Assembly (NCBI GenBank): GCA_017303655.1
Contig: JAFLCE010000048.1
Coordinates: forward strand, 1-33,486
From: Anaerolineae bacterium
GTDB taxonomy: Bacteria > Chloroflexota > Anaerolineae > Anaerolineales > Villigracilaceae
Direction of reading: 5' to 3'
Length of the DNA: 33,486 nt
The notes below the pieces were generated by a model. It was not told where the DNA came from and made no database searches. It saw only the letters and a list, made by a program, of their open reading frames with translations. Within the stretch, counting starts at the first letter, position 1, and each line of letters opens with the position of its first letter. This document shows positions 16,828-23,335 of this stretch, piece after piece. Position numbers and translations under genes: made by a program.

Positions 16828-18612
16828 TTACTCTCTAAAGATCCTCGAATATGCTTCTGAGGTTTTCATCAGATCATCATGTGTACCCATGGCTACAACC
16901 TTGCCCTTGCGCAGCACGATGATGAGGTCAGCCCATCTAATTTGCGAAAGGCGGTGAGTGATGATGAAGGTAGTCCGTCCCTTGGCGGCGTTGGAGATGG
17001 CGCGCTGGATCTTATCTTCAGTGGCAGAGTCGATGGCGGAGGTGGAATCATCCAGCACGAGAATGTGCGGGTCGGTGAGGAAAGCCCGGGCGAGTGCGAT
17101 GCGTTGACGTTGTCCGCCGGAGAGGGTCACGCCGCGTTCCCCGACCACAGTTTCGTAGGTCTCTTCAAAATCGAGTACGAAGTCATGTGCTTGCGCCGCG
17201 ACAGATGCCGCAATGATCTCTTCTCGGGTTGCGCCGGGTTTGCCAAAGGCAATGTTATCGCCAAGCGAACGTGAGAAAAGGAAGATGTCCTGCTCGATGA
17301 TGGAAATTTGCGAACGCAGAGAAGCAAGGTTCCAATCGCGTACATCGACACCGTCTACCAAGACTTGACCCTCTGAAACATCATAAATACGGTTGATGAG
17401 TTTAACGAGCGTGGTCTTGCCTGCACCGGTCTGCCCGACAAGCGCCACGGTTTGACCAGGTTTGACTTTGAAGGAAATATTTTCGACGACGTTATCGCCG
17501 CCTGCTCCGCCTTCGGCGGGAGTGGGGTAATGGAACGAGACATTGCGAAACTCAATTTCGCCGCGCAGGTCCGAGGTCACGCCTGAGGCGTTCTGGTCGA
17601 GCTTGGTCTCGCGTTGGATCAGTTCCAAAATGCGGCGGGCAGAAGACATCCCCAACGATATCTGTGAATAGGCAAATGTGGATGTGAAGGTGGGGAAGCC
17701 CAACAATTGCAGCATGCCAAAATAACCAATGACTCCGCCTACATTGATGAGCCCGGCACGCAGGAGGAAGAGTGCATGGGTCAAGCCGCCTGCAAAGGCA
17801 AGCCCGAGTAGCAGCATGGCGATGTAACGGGCTTCAAGATCACCTTGCTGCACGAAGGTATCGCGCACCTTGCGGGCATTGGTCACGAAACGATCCACTT
17901 CGGCTTCTTCTTGTGCCGCACCTTTCATGATCTCCACGCCATCCAATGATTCGGAAAGATGAGTGTTCATCTGACCGAATGTGGCGCGTGCCATATCGGT
18001 CACTGGCGAAAGAGATTTGAGATACCGTACCAATGCTACAAAGTAGATGATGATGAATATCAGTGGCGTTAACACCAACGAAGGATGATAGCGCGGACCA
18101 AAGAACAGCGGCATCAAAATGAACATAAAGGAACCAACCACCAGATTCACGCCCGGGCTGAACATATAGTTCACTTCACGCACATCATTGGTGGCACGTG
18201 CCATGGTATCGCCCACCGGCTGTAAATTATGGAAGGTCATGCTCTTGCCAAGCAGGGAGAGGTACAACTCGTCGCGGATGTCGCGCTCAATTTTTTGCGC
18301 GATCAACTCCGCGCCGAAGTTGCGCCCAAGCTGCAACACACCGCGAATAATTTGCGAAACGCCGATGATGATAGCTAGCGGTAGCAACACAGATGTATCC
18401 GGTTGTGGTTGGAGCATGGCATTGAATGCATCGCCGGTTAGCACGGGCACAACCACTGCCAGCACGGCATTCCCGATCGCGCCAACGAAGATCATGATCA
18501 CGATCCACCAATAGGGTTGCACATGTGAAAGAATCCAACGCACCGGCGAGCTAAGGTCGTATTTGTTCTTTCTATGCAAAGTAAATTCTGCAGGAACACT
18601 AAGGGAAGACAT
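16828..18612 (-). CDS. ABC exporter half-transporter, degenerate-site subunit
   Basis: This 594-residue protein has an exporter membrane domain (about 30-325) and an ATPase domain. Motifs are Walker A GQTGAGKT (393-400), canonical LSGGQ (497-501), Walker B ILVLDDSTSAID and switch His553. The usual catalytic glutamate after the Walker B aspartate is Asp522. Known heterodimeric exporters have exactly this Asp substitution in one subunit. The ATG at 18612 gives a family-like N-terminus; a longer frame to 18783 adds a non-conserved lysine- and arginine-rich stretch. TACAAT lies six bases upstream, with no Shine-Dalgarno. It is the first gene of a two-gene operon. Confidence 0.92.
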   Translation of the reverse strand: MSSLSVPAEFTLHRKNKYDLSSPVRWILSHVQPYWWIVIMIFVGAIGNAVLAVVVPVLTGDAFNAMLQPQPDTSVLLPLAIIIGVSQIIRGVLQLGRNFGAELIAQKIERDIRDELYLSLLGKSMTFHNLQPVGDTMARATNDVREVNYMFSPGVNLVVGSFMFILMPLFFGPRYHPSLVLTPLIFIIIYFVALVRYLKSLSPVTDMARATFGQMNTHLSESLDGVEIMKGAAQEEAEVDRFVTNARKVRDTFVQQGDLEARYIAMLLLGLAFAGGLTHALFLLRAGLINVGGVIGYFGMLQLLGFPTFTSTFAYSQISLGMSSARRILELIQRETKLDQNASGVTSDLRGEIEFRNVSFHYPTPAEGGAGGDNVVENISFKVKPGQTVALVGQTGAGKTTLVKLINRIYDVSEGQVLVDGVDVRDWNLASLRSQISIIEQDIFLFSRSLGDNIAFGKPGATREEIIAASVAAQAHDFVLDFEETYETVVGERGVTLSGGQRQRIALARAFLTDPHILVLDDSTSAIDSATEDKIQRAISNAAKGRTTFIITHRLSQIRWADLIIVLRKGKVVAMGTHDDLMKTSEAYSRIFRE

Positions 18613-18618
18613 AAGGTA

Positions 18619-18624
18619 ATTGTA
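18619..18624 (-). promoter_or_regulatory. -10-like TACAAT six bases before the ABC exporter start
   Basis: On the minus strand TTACAAT is followed by TACCTT and the ATG at 18612. No ribosome-binding site is present, so a leaderless transcript is likely. No standard -35 is seen. Confidence 0.5.
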
Positions 18625-18713
18625 ACATTTTCGCATCGCAACCCCACTAGTCAGTGTTATTTTATGCAGTCGACAATCCGGTCGATATTCTATTCGCCAT
18701 AGGAGTTTTGAAA

Positions 18714-18872
18714 ATGAATTTGCCCTCTTCTCTTGCAAGCTGGTGTGTGTGGTTGTTTTTCTTGTGGTACGGTCTGGCAGCATTCATCCCAGCCTTGAAC
18801 ACGGACCTCTTCAAGAAGATCGCCGGGGTTCTGGCGCTCGGTGTATTTGTCTTCAACGTACTCGGCATGTAA
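18714..18872 (+). CDS. Small 52-residue membrane protein
   Basis: The predicted protein has two hydrophobic stretches. The first (about residues 8-26, SWCVWLFFLWYGLAAFI) and the second (about 36-51, IAGVLALGVFVFNVL) are joined by a short polar NTDLFKK turn. AGGAG at 18701-18705 lies eight bases before the ATG. The gene ends just before a strong hairpin. The ribosome-binding site, terminator and hydrophobic pattern support a real gene despite its size. I do not recognise a family. It is divergent from the ABC exporter operon and could be an independent small membrane protein. Confidence 0.7.
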   Translation: MNLPSSLASWCVWLFFLWYGLAAFIPALNTDLFKKIAGVLALGVFVFNVLGM

Positions 18873-18885
18873 TTGTTAATGATAA

Positions 18886-18913
18886 ACACAACCTCCCGCA
18901 AGGGAGGTTGTGT
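18886..18913. terminator. Terminator between small membrane protein and APH-like gene
   Basis: A 12-bp perfect stem (ACACAACCTCCC / GGGAGGTTGTGT) closes a GCAA tetraloop. Its last base is also part of the TGA stop of the convergent APH-like gene (18913-18915). T-rich sequence on either side is weak. Confidence 0.8.
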
Positions 18914-19803
18914 CATTTAATGCCTGAAAATATTTTTGCCATCTCAATGGTCTCGTTTGGGTCAAGGTCCAGATCCCAATAAGCGGATAAGACTGAATGA
19001 GCCAATGCCCAGTTGATGATCTTTTCCCGCGCCCAGTTGGTTCTTTCGTGGATGATAGCCACCCGCCTCTCTGTCTGGACTTTGAAATTGGTTCTATCCA
19101 TTAGAATGCCAAACGGGTTGGTCATGAGTGGACCGATCTCATACCCTGCCGGTCCAATGACGCCTTTAGGGTCGATCACCAACCAGCCGCGTTCCGACGA
19201 AAGAATGTTGTAGTGATGGAAGTCACCGTGCATTAAACAGAAATCATCATCTACAAATAGTTCTGGCAATAACGCTTCGACTCGCTTAAAAATCTCAGGC
19301 GGGAATGGTCCCGTCTCACCATCAAACTTCGGGCGGACGTTTTTCAACTCTGCGAACCAATCTTCTAATAAAAGGAACTGTCCGTTTTCAGGGGCAGGGC
19401 GTGTGAGTTTCAACATCACATCCATGGCGATGTGAGTCCGTTCATCGTCATCTTGCAGGTCTGCCAGCATTTGACCGGGGTGTAAACGTTCGATGAGTAA
19501 AAACCCTTTTGCTTCATCACAATCTAACAAGCGACAAGCGCCCTCTCCATTGAATAACTTCAATGTATTCATCTCACTGACAATTTCATCGTTGGGCACG
19601 CCGAGTTTTAAAATAACTTCATATTTGCCTTGTTTTGCAAACGCAACAAAATTGTAGGATAAATTGGGAACGGCTTGAACATCGCTCAAGCCCCAGCGTT
19701 GGGAGGCTTCTTCGATTAATAACGGAAGGGCGGTGAGGAATGTCTCGCCGTCCTTTTCAAAAGCAGTGCGTATGGTGTGAATGAATGAGTCAGGGAGTTG
19801 CAT
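18913..19803 (-). CDS. APH(6)/hydroxyurea-type phosphotransferase
   Basis: This 296-residue soluble kinase matches the APH_6_hur group. The ATP-binding lysine lies in EVILKLGVP (Lys66). The catalytic loop is HGDFHHYNIL (Asp194, Asn199), and the metal-binding block is VIDPKGVIGPAGYEIGPL (Asp211), a wording typical of streptomycin 6-kinases. Family members phosphorylate aminoglycosides or related hydroxyls. In a chromosomal, non-mobile setting the natural substrate may differ, so resistance should not be assumed. No Shine-Dalgarno is evident. A perfect 15-base palindrome lies nine bases upstream. Confidence 0.85.
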   Translation of the reverse strand: MQLPDSFIHTIRTAFEKDGETFLTALPLLIEEASQRWGLSDVQAVPNLSYNFVAFAKQGKYEVILKLGVPNDEIVSEMNTLKLFNGEGACRLLDCDEAKGFLLIERLHPGQMLADLQDDDERTHIAMDVMLKLTRPAPENGQFLLLEDWFAELKNVRPKFDGETGPFPPEIFKRVEALLPELFVDDDFCLMHGDFHHYNILSSERGWLVIDPKGVIGPAGYEIGPLMTNPFGILMDRTNFKVQTERRVAIIHERTNWAREKIINWALAHSVLSAYWDLDLDPNETIEMAKIFSGIK

Positions 19804-19812
19804 ATGATTGAT

Positions 19813-19827
19813 AGGTGACTGTCACCT
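19813..19827. promoter_or_regulatory. Perfect 15-base palindrome upstream of the APH-like gene
   Basis: AGGTGAC-T-GTCACCT is a perfect inverted repeat with a one-base centre. It lies between the DUF4386 stop and the APH-like start. It could be an operator or a short dispersed palindrome; its stem is too short and lacks a T tract for a terminator. Confidence 0.5.
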
Positions 19828-19832
19828 GCTTG

Positions 19833-20543
19833 TTAGGATTCTTTATATTTCACCAAATATACACCCATCACGATCATCCATACCAACCAGAGCAGGCTGC
19901 CGACGAGACCTGCCCATTCGACAACGGGGAAGGAGGGAATGGCAGTTGCGAAGAGTTCAGTCTGCGCGAGGATGTAAATGGCGGAGGCAAACCAGCCCAG
20001 CCAGGTGACCCATTTGCTGAACATCTTGGATTTATGAATGATGCAGCTAATGATGGACATCCATAGGATGATGAAGAATTGTCCGAGATGCTCGCCGAGG
20101 ATGACGCCGCCATATTGGTGGACGGCAATGAATACAGCGGCTATAGAGGCTTGGGTGGCTGAGTCCGCTTCGGGCGCGGTGAAGAGGCGCGCGAGGATGG
20201 GGACGACAAAGACCCAGCGCAGCAATCCGATCACTTGGACGATAAATCCGAGTACGCCAAAGGTCGTCGCGGTTTCTAGAAAAGGAGAGTTTTCTTCTGC
20301 AAGGATCGCTTTGAGCATGATCGCGCCGACGAACATGGGCAGACCCACCCACGCGAAGGCGAGCCAGGTGTAGATGAGCGCGTCGCCGCCTGCTTGAAAG
20401 CGGGTGAGGATTTCTGCGGTTGGCAAGCGCAGAATATCGGGATAGTCAAAGTTCATGATGAGCAGGGTGTAGGGGATGTTTACCAGAAGAGCGCCAACGA
20501 TAAAAAAGATACCAGCCAGTTTGCGAAAGTTTGCTTGAGACAT
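19833..20543 (-). CDS. DUF4386 family membrane protein
   Basis: This 236-residue protein has about six to seven membrane helices. It matches the DUF4386 layout: an N-terminal RKLAGIFFIVGALLVN helix, a central GLLRWVFVVPILAR helix and the conserved VHQYGGVILGEHLGQ segment. The function of the family is unknown. AGGAAA lies upstream of the ATG at 20543. The gene follows a tetR-type gene by nine bases, so it is the probable target of that regulator, perhaps as a membrane stress or efflux-related protein. That functional guess is inference. Confidence 0.85.
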   Translation of the reverse strand: MSQANFRKLAGIFFIVGALLVNIPYTLLIMNFDYPDILRLPTAEILTRFQAGGDALIYTWLAFAWVGLPMFVGAIMLKAILAEENSPFLETATTFGVLGFIVQVIGLLRWVFVVPILARLFTAPEADSATQASIAAVFIAVHQYGGVILGEHLGQFFIILWMSIISCIIHKSKMFSKWVTWLGWFASAIYILAQTELFATAIPSFPVVEWAGLVGSLLWLVWMIVMGVYLVKYKES

Positions 20544-20552
20544 GATTTTTTC

Positions 20553-21131
20553 CTATTGAATGTATGGTTCGAGAGTGTGCATCATCAACTGCACGCCGCG
20601 TTCCATGTGCGTTTCGTTGACGGTTTTGCCGCTGATCTCAAGGCTGTTCAACCAGAACTCGGTGATGAGCCAGCAGGTTTCAGCCAGATATTCAACGGCT
20701 TCGGCTTTTGCGGGTTTGCGTAATACTCCAGCGGAAACGAAGGCAGTGAACAATTGGTCGAAGCCTTCAAAGCCGCGTTTGCGATAGGTTAAAAAGTTTG
20801 TTCGCAATTCCGAATCGCTGCGCAGCAGGGCAGCCAACTCTCGATAGATAAAGCGATACTTCCAGAGAATTTTGTAATTCGCGCGAACATATTCCTGAAG
20901 GTCTTCGAGAGTGGGTAGTGTGTCTTCGGGCAGGTTGAAGCCTTCATCTGTGGCGGCGAACAAACGCTCGAATAATTCGCGAATGATCTCTTCTTTGTTT
21001 TTGAAGTGATAATACAAATTACCCGGGCTGATGCCCGCCGCCTCGGCAATGTGATTGGTGCTGACGGCGGCAGTCCCTTCGTTGTTGAAGAGGGTCAGTG
21101 CCGTGTCGAGGATCTTTTCGCGAGTTGTCAT
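20553..21131 (-). CDS. TetR/AcrR-family transcriptional regulator
   Basis: This 192-residue protein starts with a TetR helix-turn-helix (residues about 5-50: REKILDTALTLFNNEG, then VSTNHIAEAAGISPGNLYYHF split across two helices). The remaining all-helical part would bind the ligand and form the dimer; the ligand is unknown. AGGAG precedes the ATG at 21131. Immediately upstream, two near-identical 16-base palindromes overlap a consensus promoter, indicating autorepression. The DUF4386 gene is in the same transcript and so should be co-regulated. Confidence 0.93.
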   Translation of the reverse strand: MTTREKILDTALTLFNNEGTAAVSTNHIAEAAGISPGNLYYHFKNKEEIIRELFERLFAATDEGFNLPEDTLPTLEDLQEYVRANYKILWKYRFIYRELAALLRSDSELRTNFLTYRKRGFEGFDQLFTAFVSAGVLRKPAKAEAVEYLAETCWLITEFWLNSLEISGKTVNETHMERGVQLMMHTLEPYIQ

Positions 21132-21140
21132 TTTGTTCTC

Positions 21141-21180
21141 CTAGAGTATTTACTCTAATATTTTAGAGTAAATACTCTAG
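21141..21180. promoter_or_regulatory. Double operator for the TetR-type regulator
   Basis: The 40-base block is one perfect 18-bp inverted repeat with a TATT centre. Each arm is itself a palindrome: TAGAGTATTTACTCTA (21142-21157) and TAGAGTAAATACTCTA (21164-21179). Their centres are 22 bases apart, about two helical turns. An extra half-site, AAGAGTA, lies at 21187-21193. Confidence 0.85.
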
Positions 21181-21188
21181 TTTGTCAA
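21160..21188 (-). promoter_or_regulatory. Consensus promoter of the tetR-DUF4386 operon
   Basis: On the minus strand TTGACA (21188-21183) and TAAAAT (21165-21160) are separated by exactly 17 bases. One operator fills the spacer and the other covers the start-site region. AGGAG precedes the ATG at 21131. Confidence 0.85.
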
Positions 21189-21192
21189 GAGT

Positions 21193-21222
21193 AAAAAAGG
21201 GCAGGAAAATCCCTGCCCTTTT
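21193..21222 (-). terminator. Terminator of the PlsY gene
   Basis: Read on the minus strand, AAAAGGGCAGG / CCTGCCCTTTT forms an 11-bp perfect stem with a six-base loop. It is followed by a T tract (TTTTTT). It lies directly upstream of the tetR promoter and insulates it. Confidence 0.9.
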
Positions 21223-21230
21223 GAAGTTTC

Positions 21231-21914
21231 TTATGCCTGGTCTTTCTTTTCTTTCCTTGCTCGCAGCCAGCCATTCAAACTGTATTTGACGATACGCTCA
21301 TTGCCTTCAAAAAGCCGTTTGAGATTTGGACGCAGTGCCCAGATCAATAACAGCTCCGCACCAAGTCCGTACCAGACATAATCCCAGGGGATGATTCCTT
21401 GCGAGGCGAAATAAGCAAACGCCAGAGTGGAATATAACGCTACTGCCATCGTCGTGATCGAAGCAATGCCGATGGTGAAAAAGGTCAACATGCCTAGTGG
21501 CAGCACGATCAAGATCGACGGGAGATACAAGCCCATGGCTCCGCCAACCGAAGGCGCTCCGCCTGCCCCGCCGCGCAAACGGAATTTTCCGTTCTCATCG
21601 CGTTCACCCAAAAAGATCGAGTAGTTGTGACCGAGAATCGCCGCAATCGGTGCAATCACATGCACAATTGGGGTGTCTGGCGTGATCCATCTTGCCAGCC
21701 AAACGGCACCTGCCCCTTTTAAAATATCCAGCATGGCGGTGGCGAACCCCGCCCAAAAACCAGCGGCACGCATGGCGTTCGTCCCGCCGGTGCGCCCACT
21801 TTCCACTTCACGAATATCTTTTCCTGTTTTTAGTTTTACGACCAACAAACCAAATGGGACCGAACCTAGCAAATATGCCAACACGATCGCCAGAATGTCC
21901 AAGACAATTTGCAT
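21231..21914 (-). CDS. plsY: PlsY-type glycerol-3-phosphate acyltransferase
   Basis: This 227-residue membrane protein is expected to acylate glycerol-3-phosphate from acyl-phosphate. GSVPFGLLVVKLKTGKDI and the TN-containing ESGRTGGTNAMRAAGF match PlsY motifs one and two. GHNYSIFLGE and RGGAGGAPSVGG stand for motif three. Motif two usually reads GSGN-GATN, and motif three KGGKGVAT, so this copy is divergent, with a short charged insert (RDENGKFRLR). The ATG at 21914 is chosen because GGAGGA lies just upstream; the frame extends to 21977 without support. Weaker certainty applies to activity than to family. Confidence 0.82.
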   Translation of the reverse strand: MQIVLDILAIVLAYLLGSVPFGLLVVKLKTGKDIREVESGRTGGTNAMRAAGFWAGFATAMLDILKGAGAVWLARWITPDTPIVHVIAPIAAILGHNYSIFLGERDENGKFRLRGGAGGAPSVGGAMGLYLPSILIVLPLGMLTFFTIGIASITTMAVALYSTLAFAYFASQGIIPWDYVWYGLGAELLLIWALRPNLKRLFEGNERIVKYSLNGWLRARKEKKDQA

Positions 21915-21979
21915 TAAAACTCCTCCAAGAGTTGGTTTATAAATTTGAACTAAATATGCAGACGTAAAAACACACAACC

Positions 21980-22396
21980 CTAAGGTTGGTTACTTGACGA
22001 ACCGATCTGTAAAGTCACTTCACGGTACGAGCCGTTTTCGATCCAAAACCCGCGCGGGTGCCAGATGCCATGTACACGCGCAAGAATCACTTGAACCACG
22101 TCATAAGCGGATTCGGCGATGTCGGTGGGGGAAACTGTTTCAGGTCCGGTTGGATGCGAATGAAAGATGCCGATGAGGTCCAGCCCATGTGAGTCGATCC
22201 AATCAAAGGCGTTTAACTGCTCGATGGGATTCATCACGAATCGCACCGGACTTTGTGCCTGATTCGTCACCACCAAAACGGACTCCACGCTCGAGCCGCG
22301 TCCTGCCAAAAGCCCACAAGCTTCCATTGGCAAGTGTGCATCGACGTGTGAGATCATCTGTTGAAGTTGTTCGTTCGTAAGGGAAAGGCTGTGCAT
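21980..22396 (-). CDS. JAMM/MPN (M67-type) metallopeptidase
   Basis: This 138-residue single-domain JAB/MPN protein has an intact zinc motif. Glu25 lies in PMEACGLL; His79 and His81 lie in FHSHPTGPETVS, followed by Ser89 and Asp92, exactly the HxH-x7-S-x2-D pattern. Prokaryotic relatives remove ubiquitin-like proteins or process CysO-cysteine type sulphur carriers. No sulphur-carrier gene is adjacent, so the substrate is open. Start at 22396 leaves one base after the stop of the upstream gene; an earlier ATG at 22429 would overlap it. Confidence 0.88.
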   Translation of the reverse strand: MHSLSLTNEQLQQMISHVDAHLPMEACGLLAGRGSSVESVLVVTNQAQSPVRFVMNPIEQLNAFDWIDSHGLDLIGIFHSHPTGPETVSPTDIAESAYDVVQVILARVHGIWHPRGFWIENGSYREVTLQIGSSSNQP

Positions 22397-22397
22397 A

Positions 22398-23210
22398 TTA
22401 CAAAAAGATGGCGGCGACCCAGGCTGCACCTACAATGATGGCTGGTCCCACCATCGCGCGACGCACGGGAATGTTTTCGGTGATGCTGGCAGAGAACATG
22501 GTCAACGCATAGAGCGGACCAGTGAGCGCTACCCCAAATTGCACCGGTGAAAGTGGCCAGTAATGCAAGCCTGCTCCGATCTGCGCGCACACCAAGCCGA
22601 TGCCGATCGCCCAAGGAAAGTCCCAGCGGTCTTCGCCATCTAAATGCAAAATGCGCAGACCGATCAACCCGGCAACTAGCAAGATTGATGGAATGATCAA
22701 TACCATGCGCGCGCCCGAAAATCTCAGCGACGTCACAAGGATAAGGAACAAGGCATATGCCACGGCTGTAAGCCCCGCGCGTGCCAATCCAAACAAAGGG
22801 GATGTCGGGTCAATGGCGATGTACTCTGCCAGGCAAACTGCCAATAAAATCACTGCACCAAAAGCAAACCCCAACCACCAGGCAGAGCTATCTGCCAGCA
22901 GGGTAAGCGGAGTGCCCATCACGAAGGTCGCAAGGGTGGGCAGGAGCAAGTATTTGCGGTTAGACCGATTGCCCAAAGAGGGATGATCGCGGGTCAGCCA
23001 ATCCATGCCGGTGGCAGTCAGAGCCGCGGCGGCGAGAGTCATAAGCGTGCCGAGTGTGATGGGCAATGCATAATAGAACCCCGGCAAACTCAGTGTTAGG
23101 GTGAGGCTGGGCGATTGAATGAATTTCGTCAACGCGAACGAGAGCAAGACCGAGGCGAGCAACATCCCCAACCGGTCTATAGAAGGTAAATGTGAGCGAG
23201 TTGCCTGCAT
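22398..23210 (-). CDS. Unknown polytopic membrane protein
   Basis: I do not recognise a family. The 270-residue protein has about eight or nine hydrophobic segments with few charged residues. A short charged stretch, LTRDHPSLGNRSNRKY, follows the third segment, and HLDGEDRWDF lies between later helices. The ATG at 23210 is preferred because TACAAT lies six bases upstream; the frame stays open to 23315 with a non-membrane, unlikely extension. It probably forms one transcript with the JAMM peptidase, since only one base separates them, which hints at a shared process. Confidence 0.75.
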   Translation of the reverse strand: MQATRSHLPSIDRLGMLLASVLLSFALTKFIQSPSLTLTLSLPGFYYALPITLGTLMTLAAAALTATGMDWLTRDHPSLGNRSNRKYLLLPTLATFVMGTPLTLLADSSAWWLGFAFGAVILLAVCLAEYIAIDPTSPLFGLARAGLTAVAYALFLILVTSLRFSGARMVLIIPSILLVAGLIGLRILHLDGEDRWDFPWAIGIGLVCAQIGAGLHYWPLSPVQFGVALTGPLYALTMFSASITENIPVRRAMVGPAIIVGAAWVAAIFL

Positions 23211-23216
23211 GCTGGC

Positions 23217-23222
23217 ATTGTA
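23217..23222 (-). promoter_or_regulatory. -10-like TACAAT six bases before the unknown membrane protein gene
   Basis: The minus strand reads TTACAAT, six bases (GCCAGC), then ATG at 23210. There is no Shine-Dalgarno and no standard -35. It has the same geometry as the sites at 4828 and 18619. Confidence 0.5.
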
Positions 23223-23320
23223 ACAGGAAGAGCATAATTTTGACGGATAGTGCCGCATCGGCATGGGATTTTTAGAGAAAAAGGGGCTTAAGACCCGAAC
23301 TTGAGGGCGTTTCAATATGG

Positions 23321-23326
23321 TAGAAT
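23321..23326 (+). promoter_or_regulatory. -10-like TAGAAT before the membrane protein gene upstream of gyrB
   Basis: TAGAAT is followed by nine bases and the ATG at 23336; no Shine-Dalgarno is visible. TTGAGG lies at 23301-23306, but the spacing of 14 is short for a -35. Confidence 0.35.
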
Positions 23327-23335
23327 CATAATGTT

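Noticed and set aside
18613-18783. A 57-residue N-terminal extension of the first ABC half-transporter.
   Set aside because: The extension is basic and unlike the family, and the TACAAT six bases before the ATG at 18612 supports the shorter form.
18913-19803. A transferred antibiotic-resistance gene.
   Set aside because: The APH(6)-like protein has no mobile-element, integron or resistance neighbours and its sequence style matches the surroundings; a housekeeping kinase is equally possible.
23270-23315. Minus-strand sequence CAAGTTCGGGTCTTAAG resembling a tRNA T-arm upstream of the unknown membrane protein gene.
   Set aside because: The invariant A58 is a G, the stem is imperfect, and no acceptor, D-arm or anticodon arm could be found around it.
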